NCBI RefSeq assembly: GCF_014451325.2
Contig: NZ_JACSCH020000029.1
Span: 1 to 64,000, forward strand
Origin: Streptomyces sp. CB02980
Lineage (GTDB): Bacteria; Actinomycetota; Actinomycetes; Streptomycetales; Streptomycetaceae
Direction: 5' to 3'
DNA length: 64,000 bases
A program made the position numbers and the translations under genes. The notes under the pieces are model-generated. The model saw only the letters and a list, made by a program, of their open reading frames with translations. It had not been told where the DNA came from and made no database searches. Below are positions 1 through 8,068 of the stretch, piece by piece. Position 1 is the first letter of the stretch. Each line of letters begins with the position of its first letter.

Positions 1-3000
1 GCCCGGATCACGCGTTCCTGTGCGGGGCCGCTGGGTGCGGTGAGTCCGTTGGACGCGCCGTCCTGGTTGACGGCCGTACCGGCGACCACGGCAAGGACCT
101 CATGCCCCAGCCGACGGGCGTCGGACAGCCGCTCGACGACCAGGACACCGACGCCCTCGGCCCACGCCGTGCCGTCCGCGTCCGCGGAGAACGACTTGCA
201 GCGGCCGTCGGTCGCGAGTCCGCGCTGACGCGAGAACTCGACGAAGATGCCGGGCGTCGACATGACCGTCACACCGCCCGCGAGGGCGAGCGAGCACTCG
301 CCGGACCGCAGGGCCCGTACGGCCAGGTGCAGTGCGACGAGCGACGAGGAGCACGCCGTGTCGACCGTGAGCGCGGGGCCCTGCAGGCCCAGGGTGTAGG
401 CCACCCGGCCCGAGGCCACGCTCGACGTCGTGCCCGTCAGACCGAACCCGGCGGCACCCGCACCCGCCTCACCGAGCCGCGGACCGTACTCCTGGGCCAT
501 GACACCGGCGAACACGCCCGCCTGGGTGCCGCGCAGCGAGTCCGGGGCGATGCCGGCCCGCTCCAGGGCCTCCCAGCACGTTTCGAGGAAGGCGCGCTGC
601 TGCGGGTCCATCGCCAGCGCCTCACGCGGCGAGATCCCGAACAGCTCGGCGTCGAACTCCGCCGCGCCCTCCAGGAAGCCACCGTTGCGCACATACGTGG
701 TGCCCACATGGGCGGGGTCGGGGTGGTAGAGACCGTCGAGGTCCCAGCCCCGGTCCGCCGGGAAGCCCGAGATGACGTCGCGCTGCTCGGCGACGACCCG
801 CCACAGCGCCTCGGGGGAGTCCACCCCGCCCGGGAAACGGCAGCCCATGCCGACGATCACGATCGGATCGTCGTCCTGGTCGGCACGGTCCTCGGGAGCC
901 GCCGCGTCATGCCGCCCGTCGGCCAGCACCGCGGCCAGGGCGGCGGGGCTGGGGTGGTCGTACACCACGGTCGTGGGGAGCTTGCGCCCGGTGGCGGAGA
1001 CGAGCCGGTTGCGCAGCTCGACGACCATCACCGAGTCGATGCCCAGCTCCTTGAACGTCCGCCGAGGCTCGATCTCGGCGGCGGAGTCGTAGCGGAGCAC
1101 GGCGGCGGTGTGCGCCCGCACCAGCTCAAGGGCGGCCGGGCCGGTCAGCGAGCGGGTCGGCTCGGCGTCCTGCGCGTCCTCGGTGTCCTCCAGGGCCCCG
1201 ACGGAAGCCATCGGCGTCGGCGCGGTGCCGGCCGGCGGCAGCGCGCGGGCGGTGTCGGACGACCCGGCGATCCAGTGGCGGCGCCGCTGGAAGGCGTACG
1301 TCGGCAGCTCGGCGCGCGGGCCGCCGGAGGGCAGGACAGCGGACCAGTCCACGTCCGCGCCGTGGCAGAACGCCTCGCCGAACGCGAGCAGCAGCCGCTG
1401 CGGGCCGCCCTCGTCGCGGCGCAGGGTGCCCAGCGCGGCGACCGGCAGGTCCGCGGCCTCCGCAGTCTGCTGGACGGCGAGCGCGAGCACGGGGTGCGGA
1501 CTCATCTCGATGAACAGCTCGTGCCCCGCGTCGAGCAGCGCGCGTACGGCGGGCTCGAACTGCACGGGTTCCCGCAGGTTGCGGTACCAGTAGTCGACGT
1601 CCAGCTCGGACCCGTCGAGCGCCGTGGCGGTCACGGTCGAGTGCAGCGGCACGCTTCCGGTGCGCGGTGCGATTCCGGCCAGCTCCGTCGGCAGGGTGTC
1701 GCGTACGGCGTCGACGTGCGGGCTGTGCGAGGCGTACGCGACCGGCACGCGCCGGGTACGGACGTCCTCGCCGTACCGGGCGGCCAGGGCGTCCAGGGCG
1801 GCCCCGTCACCGGCGACCACGGTCATGCCGGGCGAGTTGACGGCGGCCACGCTCAACCCCGGGTACACCGCGAGGTCTTCGCGCACCCGGTCGGCGGGCA
1901 GCGACACGGTGAGCATGCCGCCGCCGCGTCCGGCCAGCGCGCCGAGGGCGGCGCTTCGTACGGCGACCAGTCGGGCCGCGTCGTCCAGGGAGAGGGCGCC
2001 GCTGACGGTGGCGGCGGCGATCTCGCCCTGCGAGTGGCCGACGACCGCGGCCGGTTCGACACCCGCCGCGCGCCACAGCGCGGCAAGACCGACCATCACG
2101 GCCCACAGCGCGGGCTGCACGACGTCGTCACGATCGAGGGCGGGCGCGCCGGGGCGGCCGCGCAGCACATCCGTCAGCGACCAGTCGCGGTACGGGCGCA
2201 GGGCGCGCTCGCAGTCCTCGACGACCCGGGCGAAGACGGGGGCGCCGTCGAGGAGTTCGGCGGCCATGCCGGCCCACTGGGAGCCCTGGCCGGGGAAGAC
2301 GAACACGGCCTCGCGAACGGCCTGGTGGCTGCTGCCCTGCACCGCGCCCCGGTCGACGCCGGCGTCGGCGACCGCGTCCAGGGCGGCCAGCAGCTCGTTC
2401 CGGTCGGCGCCGACGAGGACGGCCCGGTGGCTGAAGGTGGTCCGGTCGTGCGCGAGGGCCCGGGCGATCTCCGCGGCACCGAAATTCTGGTGCGCGGCGA
2501 GGAATTCGCGTAAACGGCCTGCCTGGGCGCGCAGCGCCTTGTCACCGCGCCCGGACAGGACCCAGGCGAGGGATTCGGAACCGTCCGAATCATCCCGCTG
2601 GTGCGGCTGGTGTGGCGTGGTCTCGGCGGCCGGAGCGGTCTCCTCCGGCCATGAGCCGAGCACCAGATGGCAGTTGGTTCCGCCCATTCCGACCGAGGTC
2701 ACACCGGCGACGAGCGGCCCGTCTGGATTCGGCCACGGTCCGGTTTCGGTGGCGGCGGTGAGCCGGAGATCGGCGAAAGGAATCTGCGGATTCGGGGTCT
2801 CGTAGTTCAGGGTCGGGACGAGTTCCCGTTCGGCGAGGCAGAGAATCGTCTTGACAAGCCCTGCGATGCCCGACGCGCCTTCGAGGTGGCCGATATTCGT
2901 CTTGACGGATCCGAGCCTGAGGGGATTATCCGAAGAGCGGGACGAGGCGAAAACAGCGCCCAGAGCAGATGCTTCGATGGGGTCGCCGACCCGGGTGCCC

Positions 3001-4043
3001 GATCCGTGTATTTCTACGTACTGTGCTTGTTCCAGCGGTATTCGCGCGTTATCCCAGGCATCGCGTATGACGCGTTCCTGGGCTTTTCCATTCGGGGTGG
3101 GAAGGGTGTCGCTCGCGCCGTCGCTGCCGACGGCTCCACCGTGCAGCACGCAGTGGATGCGGTCCCCGTCGGCCAGGGCCCGGCTGAGGAGCTTCAGCGT
3201 CACCACGCCGCCGCCCTCGCCCCGGACATAGCCGTTCGCCCGGGCGTCGAGTGCGTAACATCGACCGTCGGGCGAGAGGCTGCCGAAGGCGGCCAGGGCG
3301 TGGGTGCTCTCCGGCGCGAGGTTGAGGTTGACGCCGCCGGCGAGTGCCACGACGGACTCGCCGCGGCGCAGGCTCTCGCAGGCCAGATGCACCGCGACCA
3401 GCGCGGATGACTGTGCGGTGTCGACCACCATGCTGGGGCCCCGGAGCCCGAGGGCGTACGAGACCCGGTTGGCGATGATGCCCCGGTGCAGCCCGGTCAC
3501 GGTGTGCGCGGAGGTGGCGTCGGGTCCGGCCGCGTGCGTGACGGCCGTGTAGTCGTCGGCGATCGCGCCCATGAAGACGCCGGTGGCGGTGTCGGCGAGA
3601 GTGGCCGGGACGATGCCGGAGTCCTCGAGCGCCTCCCAGGCGAGTTCGAGGACGAGTCGCTGCTGCGGGTCCATCGCGGCGGCTTCACGCGGGGAAATGC
3701 CGAAGAATTCGGCATCGAAGGTGTCGACCCTGGGCAGGAAACCACCGGGACGCGGCGATCCGTCGGCCATGGAGGCAAGGTGTGCGCGATCTGCGGGCGG
3801 CTCGGCTATGGCGTCTCGGCCGGTCCTGAGGAGATCCCAGAATTCGGCGGGGTTCGCCCCGCCGGGAAAACGGCAGGAAAGTCCGACGACGGCGACCGTC
3901 CGGTCGTCGATCCCGCCCGGCACCAGCTGCGACGGTCCATCCTGGACCGTCGGTTCCCGCTTTTCCGCCGCACCGCCTGAAGGGCCTCGTACCGCGTCGT
4001 CTGATGGCGTTGCTGCCGCCTGAATTTGGGCATGGCGGATCAT
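1..4043 (-). CDS. Modular type I polyketide synthase, loading module plus first KS (5' part, runs off left edge)
   Basis: First 1347 residues of a larger protein read leftwards. Domain order is ketosynthase (about 45-470), acyltransferase (about 580-880), acyl carrier protein (about 970-1045), then a second ketosynthase from about 1058 that is cut by the window edge. The first KS reads DTAQSSALVAVH, with Gln211 where condensing enzymes have Cys, while HGSGT and NIGHLEG are kept: this is the KSQ decarboxylase type used in loading modules. The AT has GHSQGE (Ser671) and YASH (770-773), the pattern of methylmalonyl-specific ATs. The ACP serine is S1004 in LGIDSV. The second KS has a normal DTACSSSL (Cys1231). 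In known pathways such a module makes propionyl starter from methylmalonyl-CoA. ATG at 4043 follows a GGGGGGAG ribosome-binding site. The product cannot be told from this fragment. Confidence 0.95.
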   Translation of the reverse strand, partial: MIRHAQIQAAATPSDDAVRGPSGGAAEKREPTVQDGPSQLVPGGIDDRTVAVVGLSCRFPGGANPAEFWDLLRTGRDAIAEPPADRAHLASMADGSPRPGGFLPRVDTFDAEFFGISPREAAAMDPQQRLVLELAWEALEDSGIVPATLADTATGVFMGAIADDYTAVTHAAGPDATSAHTVTGLHRGIIANRVSYALGLRGPSMVVDTAQSSALVAVHLACESLRRGESVVALAGGVNLNLAPESTHALAAFGSLSPDGRCYALDARANGYVRGEGGGVVTLKLLSRALADGDRIHCVLHGGAVGSDGASDTLPTPNGKAQERVIRDAWDNARIPLEQAQYVEIHGSGTRVGDPIEASALGAVFASSRSSDNPLRLGSVKTNIGHLEGASGIAGLVKTILCLAERELVPTLNYETPNPQIPFADLRLTAATETGPWPNPDGPLVAGVTSVGMGGTNCHLVLGSWPEETAPAAETTPHQPHQRDDSDGSESLAWVLSGRGDKALRAQAGRLREFLAAHQNFGAAEIARALAHDRTTFSHRAVLVGADRNELLAALDAVADAGVDRGAVQGSSHQAVREAVFVFPGQGSQWAGMAAELLDGAPVFARVVEDCERALRPYRDWSLTDVLRGRPGAPALDRDDVVQPALWAVMVGLAALWRAAGVEPAAVVGHSQGEIAAATVSGALSLDDAARLVAVRSAALGALAGRGGGMLTVSLPADRVREDLAVYPGLSVAAVNSPGMTVVAGDGAALDALAARYGEDVRTRRVPVAYASHSPHVDAVRDTLPTELAGIAPRTGSVPLHSTVTATALDGSELDVDYWYRNLREPVQFEPAVRALLDAGHELFIEMSPHPVLALAVQQTAEAADLPVAALGTLRRDEGGPQRLLLAFGEAFCHGADVDWSAVLPSGGPRAELPTYAFQRRRHWIAGSSDTARALPPAGTAPTPMASVGALEDTEDAQDAEPTRSLTGPAALELVRAHTAAVLRYDSAAEIEPRRTFKELGIDSVMVVELRNRLVSATGRKLPTTVVYDHPSPAALAAVLADGRHDAAAPEDRADQDDDPIVIVGMGCRFPGGVDSPEALWRVVAEQRDVISGFPADRGWDLDGLYHPDPAHVGTTYVRNGGFLEGAAEFDAELFGISPREALAMDPQQRAFLETCWEALERAGIAPDSLRGTQAGVFAGVMAQEYGPRLGEAGAGAAGFGLTGTTSSVASGRVAYTLGLQGPALTVDTACSSSLVALHLAVRALRSGECSLALAGGVTVMSTPGIFVEFSRQRGLATDGRCKSFSADADGTAWAEGVGVLVVERLSDARRLGHEVLAVVAGTAVNQDGASNGLTAPSGPAQERVIR

Positions 4044-4122
4044 GATGTTCTTGCTCCCCCCGTGAAGCACGATCAACGGCATGGCCGACTCGGCGGCCCA
4101 GCCTGAGTCAATCTCAATTTGG

Positions 4123-4151
4123 ACCCTAGCATCGAGTCGGCGCTCCGTAAA
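4123..4151 (-). promoter_or_regulatory. Candidate promoter of the polyketide synthase gene
   Basis: Read on the minus strand, TTTACG and TAGGGT are separated by 17 nt, resembling a vegetative -35/-10 pair. Transcription would start about 70 nt before the ATG at 4043, leaving room for the ribosome-binding site. Assigned by eye only. Confidence 0.35.
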
Positions 4152-4463
4152 CCAATGGCCAGGGCGCGGGAGTTGATCCAAGAATCAATATGCCGGTAAT
4201 CGGGGGGACCGGCGTCGAGGACCTGTCTCGCGTAACCGCGCAGTTAACCATGCGGAAACAGCGCGTACTTGTGCAGCACGCGCTTTCTCGCCACGGAAGG
4301 CATATGCCGTCGGAGAGCGGCGGGCCCTCCGACAGCCCATGCCTTCCGGCCCGGCGGCCTCACCCAGGTCGGTCGACAAGGGCGAGAACCAGCCGGGCCG
4401 AAAGTCCGGAACCCTGGGGCCGAGACCACGGGGAAGCCGGCGGGGCGGGCGTGAAGTGCACGC
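4152..4463. other. Non-coding gap with a large hairpin
   Basis: No convincing gene lies here. A small inverted repeat (TTGATCCAAGAATCAA) is at 4173-4188. A larger interrupted hairpin spans 4295-4347: outer arms GGAAGGCAT and ATGCCTTCC, inner arms GTCGGAG and CTCCGAC. It lies beyond the end of the sigma-factor operon and could be a second terminator or an element between that operon and the polyketide synthase gene. The open frames crossing the gap lack coding-type third-position bias. Confidence 0.4.
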
Positions 4464-4486
4464 GGTCCACGGTCTGGCCGTGGACC
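4464..4486 (-). terminator. Hairpin terminator after the sigma-factor operon
   Basis: Perfect 9-bp inverted repeat GGTCCACGG / CCGTGGACC with a 5-nt loop, beginning 2 nt past the stop codon of the gene at 4489-4863. No U-tract follows, which is usual for actinobacterial terminators. Confidence 0.6.
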
Positions 4487-4488
4487 GG

Positions 4489-4863
4489 TCACCGGGAGGC
4501 GGCCGCGATGTTTCTTTCGGCCGCCGGCTCGCCCGCGGTCTTCGCCGCCGGGTCCGCCTTGGTGAGGGTGCAGACGCCGTCCACGCACTGGCGCTCCAGC
4601 CGACCGCGCGAGATCGTCTGCGCCAGGCCGACCATCCAGCAGGTGGGGCAGCCACGGAAGGCGATCAGCGCGAGCGGCGCCGCGAGCAGAGTGGCCGGAC
4701 CGGCGACGGGCACCATGGCGATCGAGCCGATGATCAGCCCGAAACCGATGACACCGCGCGCCAGGTGACGCGGGACGGACTTGCTGGCGAAGTTCATGTC
4801 GTTCGCCGGGGCCTTCGTGGTGACCCGGATCTGGTCGCCCTGTGCGGGCTTCACGATGTTCAC
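4489..4863 (-). CDS. Small inner-membrane protein, DUF2892/YgaP-like
   Basis: 124 residues. A short polar N-terminus leads into a hydrophobic hairpin at about residues 35-70, followed by GCPTCWMVG and a second cysteine pair (CVDGVC), then a charged tail. Size, the two-helix hairpin and the cysteine motif at its end resemble DUF2892 proteins (the membrane part of YgaP). The GTG start at 4863 is preceded by GGAGGAG. The gene lies 39 nt downstream of the ECF sigma gene and reads in the same direction, so the two are probably one operon. The substrate or partner is unknown; the cysteines would suit redox or metal sensing, but that is inference. Confidence 0.6.
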   Translation of the reverse strand: MNIVKPAQGDQIRVTTKAPANDMNFASKSVPRHLARGVIGFGLIIGSIAMVPVAGPATLLAAPLALIAFRGCPTCWMVGLAQTISRGRLERQCVDGVCTLTKADPAAKTAGEPAAERNIAAASR

Positions 4864-4902
4864 GGTCGTGACTCTCCTCCGACGGGGTGGTCGATGGCTC
4901 GA

Positions 4903-5484
4903 TCAAGCCGCCTGGTCGGTGGCCTGTTCGGGTGCTTGGTCGATCGCTTCCAGTGACTGACGTACCGCCGCGCGGGCTCGGTGCAGCCGGGACTTCATCG
5001 CGGCGTTGCTCAGACCGAGGGAATGAGCGACGGTCCTGCCGGGCAGACCCTGGACGTCCCGCATGATCAGGACCTGCCGCTGGTCGCGGGGCAGTGCGCC
5101 GACCGCGGCCGCGATCCGCTCCACTTCCAGCCTGTGCAGCACCGCTTCTTCGGCGGACGGCTCCGCGGACGCCTCCGGCTCGGCCGGCGGCTCGTCGTTG
5201 CGATGGACGAGAAACCGCACCTGCCGGAGGCATTCGTTGCGCACGATCCGGAACATCCACGAGGCGAGCGCACCGGTGGCCCGCAGGGTGCCGATCTTCC
5301 GGTAGAGGATGATCAGCGCCTCCTGCGCGGCGTCCTCGGCGTCCTGAGGCGAGGCGCACAGCGACCTGGCGAACTTGCGCACATGAGGCTGCGATTCCAT
5401 GACGACGGTGGTGAGCGACGTGACGTCGCCGTCCTGGGCAGCCTTGATCAGCCGCTCGTCCGGCCAGGAGAAACGTTGGTTCAT
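4903..5484 (-). CDS. ECF-family RNA polymerase sigma factor
   Basis: 193 residues with the two-domain ECF layout. Region 2 lies at about residues 25-90 (DAEDAAQEALIILYRK, then WMFRIVRNECLRQ). Region 4, with its helix-turn-helix, lies at about 125-180 (LPRDQRQVLIMRDVQG, then GLSNAAMKSRLHRAR). It would direct core RNA polymerase to a small regulon. No anti-sigma gene is adjacent; the co-transcribed partner is the small cysteine-bearing membrane protein downstream, which may link sigma activity to the membrane. The sequence TATGAG lies 6 nt before the ATG, so its own message may be leaderless. Confidence 0.92.
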   Translation of the reverse strand: MNQRFSWPDERLIKAAQDGDVTSLTTVVMESQPHVRKFARSLCASPQDAEDAAQEALIILYRKIGTLRATGALASWMFRIVRNECLRQVRFLVHRNDEPPAEPEASAEPSAEEAVLHRLEVERIAAAVGALPRDQRQVLIMRDVQGLPGRTVAHSLGLSNAAMKSRLHRARAAVRQSLEAIDQAPEQATDQAA

Positions 5485-5526
5485 GTGCTACTCATACCCG
5501 GCGGGCGCCCCGCGTGCAGGCACTCG

Positions 5527-5616
5527 TCAGCTTCGGCTCTTGTTGTAGCGCCGCATGAGGTGCCAGCTGCACGCGCCCACGAGCAGGACTCCGATGACTA
5601 CGAGGGCCGTGACCAT
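5527..5616 (-). CDS. 29-residue single-helix membrane peptide
   Basis: A very short frame starting at 5616 with an excellent ribosome-binding site (AGGAGG, 6 nt spacing). It encodes MVTALVVIGVLLVGACSWHL followed by a basic tail ending in KSRS, that is, one hydrophobic helix with a positively charged C-terminus. An in-frame upstream extension is possible, but the ribosome-binding site argues for this start. Tiny membrane peptides of this kind are common in Streptomyces and usually of unknown role. It sits alone between the sigma gene and rpsN. Confidence 0.6.
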   Translation of the reverse strand: MVTALVVIGVLLVGACSWHLMRRYNKSRS

Positions 5617-5797
5617 TGTGTTCCTCCTGTTGCTCCGCCGGCGCGTTCGGCCGGTACACACATAAGAGACGGCGACCCCCCAAGAGGATTCAGCTCCGGC
5701 CGAAGTTTTTTTGCCGTGCACCGCTCGGGGGCCGTCCAGGGGCGTCGTACCGGTCCACGGCGCATGCGTCGTGCCAGGTCGGAGCCTTGTGGCCGTA
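5617..5797. other. Intergenic region with no recognised gene
   Basis: This stretch holds the ribosome-binding site of the small peptide gene and an unusual run of seven T at 5706-5712 for such GC-rich DNA. I see no clear terminator hairpin for the rpsN transcript and no further gene. Confidence 0.4.
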
Positions 5798-6103
5798 CTA
5801 CCAGGAGGACTTGGTCACGCCGGGGAGGAAGCCCGCGTGCGCCTGCTGCCGGGTGCGGACGCGGGAGAGTCCGAACCTGCGCAGGTAGCCGCGGGGCCTG
5901 CCGTCGACGCTGTCGCGGTTGCGGACCCGGGTGGGGCTGGCGTCGCGCGGCTGCCGGTCCAGTTCCTCCCGGGCGGCCAGGCGCTGCCCGGCGGTCGACG
6001 ACGGGCGGCGGACGATCTCCTTCAGCTCGGCCCGCCTGGCGGCGTGCCGCGCGACGATCACCTTGCGCTTCTCGTTCCGCGCGATCTTGCTCTGCTTCGC
6101 CAT
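5798..6103 (-). CDS. rpsN: 30S ribosomal protein S14, zinc-free paralogue
   Basis: 101 residues, the long form of S14 found in the small-subunit head. The N-terminus [13 protein letters not shown] and the C-terminal [16 protein letters not shown] are diagnostic. The zinc-ribbon cysteines of C-plus S14 are missing: the positions read RDSVDGRP and GLSRVRTR. C-minus paralogues are made under zinc starvation so that zinc tied up in ribosomes can be released; this is established for Zur regulons in streptomycetes and other bacteria. Its ATG overlaps the stop codon of rpmB by one base, so the two are translationally coupled and share the divergent promoter near 6400. Confidence 0.95.
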   Translation of the reverse strand: MAKQSKIARNEKRKVIVARHAARRAELKEIVRRPSSTAGQRLAAREELDRQPRDASPTRVRNRDSVDGRPRGYLRRFGLSRVRTRQQAHAGFLPGVTKSSW

Positions 6104-6339
6104 CAGACCTTCCCCCCGCGCGCCCGGATCCGGGCCACGGCCGCCTCGATGCCGATCGAGTCCACCGTCCTGATCGCCCGGACGCTCAGGGTCAGCCGGA
6201 CGTTGCGGCCCTCGCTGGGCAGCCGGTAGCGCTTGTGCTGGATGTTCGGGTCGAAGCGGCGCGGGGTGCGCCGGTGGGAGTGGGAGATCGCGTTGCCGAA
6301 GCCGGGCTCGGCGCCGGTCAGCTGGCAGTGGGCGGACAT
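6103..6339 (-). CDS. rpmB: 50S ribosomal protein L28, zinc-free paralogue
   Basis: 78 residues. The motifs [16 protein letters not shown] and [15 protein letters not shown] mark L28. The first cysteine remains (C5, in CQLTG) but the second of the usual CxxC is Thr and no later pair exists, so it cannot hold the zinc ribbon. First gene of the minus-strand arm of the zinc-starvation island, running into rpsN. Its start at 6339 lies about 50 nt from the palindrome at 6390-6406, so it is probably controlled by the same operator as the plus-strand arm. Confidence 0.95.
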   Translation of the reverse strand: MSAHCQLTGAEPGFGNAISHSHRRTPRRFDPNIQHKRYRLPSEGRNVRLTLSVRAIRTVDSIGIEAAVARIRARGGKV

Positions 6340-6383
6340 GGGTGTACCTGCCTCTCTCTGTGGCCGTCGTCGGCCATCACTTA

Positions 6384-6411
6384 TTGGAAATGAAAACCGT
6401 TGCCATATACT
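6384..6411 (+). promoter_or_regulatory. Promoter of rpmG arm with candidate Zur operator in the spacer
   Basis: TTGGAA (6384-6389) and TATACT (6406-6411) form a good -35/-10 pair with 16-nt spacing. The spacer is filled by an imperfect 17-bp palindrome, ATGaaAACcGTTgcCAT (6390-6406). The -10 ends 6 nt before the rpmG ATG and no ribosome-binding site is present, so the message is probably leaderless. The position and AT-rich symmetry suit a Zur repressor site controlling both divergent arms; the assignment to Zur is inferred from the genes served. Confidence 0.6.
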
Positions 6412-6417
6412 AGCCTC

Positions 6418-6582
6418 ATGGCACGCAACGAACTCCGCCCCGTCATCAAGCTGCGCTCCACCGCGGGCACCGGCTTCACGTACGTCACCCGCAAGAACCG
6501 GCGGAACGACCCCGACCGGCTGGTGCTGCGCAAGTACGACCCGACGGCCCGCCGCCACGTCGACTTCCGCGAAGAGCGCTGA
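6418..6582 (+). CDS. rpmG: 50S ribosomal protein L33, zinc-free paralogue
   Basis: 54 residues: [19 protein letters not shown], then [20 protein letters not shown], the whole length of L33. The four cysteines of the C-plus form are absent. An upstream in-frame ATG at 6400 lies inside the promoter palindrome and is rejected; the start at 6418 matches the family N-terminus and the predicted transcription start. First gene of the plus-strand arm rpmG - rpmE2 - COG0523 - rpsR. Confidence 0.95.
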   Translation: MARNELRPVIKLRSTAGTGFTYVTRKNRRNDPDRLVLRKYDPTARRHVDFREER

Positions 6583-6592
6583 GCACTCCCCG

Positions 6593-6625
6593 CCGCACAG
6601 AAGCCGCACAGAAGCCGCACAGAAG
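6593..6625 (+). repeat. Three perfect copies of an 11-bp tandem repeat
   Basis: CCGCACAGAAG occurs three times head to tail between rpmG and rpmE2, ending just before the AGAAAGG ribosome-binding site of rpmE2. Probably slippage in the spacer; it could alter the spacing or folding ahead of rpmE2. Confidence 0.9.
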
Positions 6626-6637
6626 AAAGGTCCTGCC

Positions 6638-6883
6638 ATGAAGCCCGGCATCCACCCCGCCTACGGCCCCGTCGTCTTCCGCGACACCGCCTCCGGCTCC
6701 GCGTTCCTCACGCGCTCCACCCTCACCAGTGAGAAGACGATCGAGTGGGAGGACGGGCAGACGTACCCGGTCGTCGACGTCGAGATCTCCTCCGTGAGCC
6801 ACCCCTTCTACACGGGCACCGCCCGTGTGATGGACACCGCCGGACGCGTCGAGCGCTTCGAGCGCCGCTACGGGGCCCGCTGA
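6638..6883 (+). CDS. rpmE2: 50S ribosomal protein L31, type B (zinc-free)
   Basis: 81 residues matching type B L31 throughout: [49 protein letters not shown]. Type B L31 lacks the CxxC of type A and replaces it on the ribosome under zinc limitation. The ATG at 6638 follows AGAAAGG. The stop codon overlaps the start of the next gene (TGATG), so it is coupled to the COG0523 protein. Confidence 0.95.
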   Translation: MKPGIHPAYGPVVFRDTASGSAFLTRSTLTSEKTIEWEDGQTYPVVDVEISSVSHPFYTGTARVMDTAGRVERFERRYGAR

Positions 6884-8034
6884 TGGCGCGGGATTCCCGG
6901 CTGCCCGTCGTGATCGTCGCCGGGATCCACTCGGACGCCCGCAAGGAGGTCGTCGACCGCCTCCTGCGGGCCGTTCCCGGCAGCGTCGCCCTCCATCACG
7001 ACCTGACGGGCGCGCCGGACGGCACGGTGCGCCGCCTCGTCCGTGACGCGAGCGGACTGCTGTCCGAGGACGGGACGCCCCTCGTCAACGACTGCGCGTG
7101 CTGCGCGCTGCGCGAGGACCTCGTACCGGAGCTGGAGCGGCTGGCCGGCGCCGGCCTGACCCGGCTCGCCGTGGTCGAACTCTGGGACTCGGTCGAGCCG
7201 AAGACGATGGCCGAGGTCGTCGCCGCCCACGCCGGGGACGGCCTCACCCTCACCAACGTGATCACGGCGGTGGACCCGGCTCTCGTGCTGCCGTATCTCG
7301 GCAACGGCGACGACCTGGCCGAAGCCGGTCTGGCCGCCGCCCCCACCGACCGGCGAACCGTCGGCGACACCTTCGCCCGTCAGCTGGAGTACGCACCCGT
7401 CCTCGCCCTCGTCGACAGGGAGGAGGCCGACGGCGAGGACCGTGCGCTGCTCGCCCAGTTGCACCCCACCGCCCGCCGGGTGGCGGCCGACTCGGGCGAT
7501 CTGGCCGAGGCCGCCTTCGCCGGCTTCGACGTCGAGGCCGCCGCGGCGGCGCAGCATCCCGCGTGCGCGCTGCTGCCTCAGGACGCGGACGACGCCGGTG
7601 TCACGACACTCGTCTGGCACCGCCGACGGCCCTTCCATCCCGAGCGTCTGTACGCGGCGCTGGAGGACCTGTGCTGCGCCGCCGCGCGCAGTCGCGGCCG
7701 GTTCTGGCTGGCCGACCGCCCCGACACCCTGCTGGCCTGGGACGCCGCGGGCGGTGCGCTGTGCGTCGAGAGCGCCAGCCCGTGGCTCGCCTCCCTGCCG
7801 GACGCCGCCTGGGAGTCGGTCCCACCGATGCGCCGGGCCGCCGCCGCCCTGGACTGGCACCCCGAGCACGGCGACTGCTGCCAGCACCTCGTCTTCACCT
7901 CGCCGGGGCTCGACCGCGACGGGCTGGAACGGCTGCTCGAGTCCTGCCTGCTCACGGACGAGGAGTACGCGTCCGGGCCGGACGGCTGGAGGCACCTGCC
8001 CGCCGCCTTCGACTCCCTTCTCGACGCCGCCTGA
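6883..8034 (+). CDS. COG0523/CobW-like metal protein with degenerate GTPase site
   Basis: 383 residues. The fold cues of COG0523 metallochaperone GTPases are present: an N-terminal strand-loop-helix, the CxCC metal motif (C71-A-C73-C74), [11 protein letters not shown], and a C-terminal CobW_C-like part with [13 protein letters not shown]. The nucleotide site is eroded: the P-loop position reads [11 protein letters not shown] instead of GxxxxGK(T/S), and the NKxD position reads VDREEAD. It may bind zinc through CxCC and extra cysteines but probably does not hydrolyse GTP like YciC or ZagA relatives. Its place between rpmE2 and rpsR in a zinc-starvation operon suggests a zinc-handling or ribosome-remodelling role. 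It is coupled to rpmE2 by a one-base overlap. Confidence 0.8.
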   Translation: MARDSRLPVVIVAGIHSDARKEVVDRLLRAVPGSVALHHDLTGAPDGTVRRLVRDASGLLSEDGTPLVNDCACCALREDLVPELERLAGAGLTRLAVVELWDSVEPKTMAEVVAAHAGDGLTLTNVITAVDPALVLPYLGNGDDLAEAGLAAAPTDRRTVGDTFARQLEYAPVLALVDREEADGEDRALLAQLHPTARRVAADSGDLAEAAFAGFDVEAAAAAQHPACALLPQDADDAGVTTLVWHRRRPFHPERLYAALEDLCCAAARSRGRFWLADRPDTLLAWDAAGGALCVESASPWLASLPDAAWESVPPMRRAAAALDWHPEHGDCCQHLVFTSPGLDRDGLERLLESCLLTDEEYASGPDGWRHLPAAFDSLLDAA

Positions 8035-8068
8035 CCCACGCACCACTCGACCCGGAAGGAAAACCCTC

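Noticed and set aside
102-2513. An 803-codon open frame on the plus strand across the polyketide synthase
   Set aside because: It is antisense to clear KS, AT and ACP motifs and has no recognisable domain; long antisense frames are expected at this GC content.
4190-4956. Overlapping plus-strand open frames in the gap beside the sigma-factor operon
   Set aside because: They run through hairpins and antisense to the DUF2892-like gene and lack recognisable domains or start signals.
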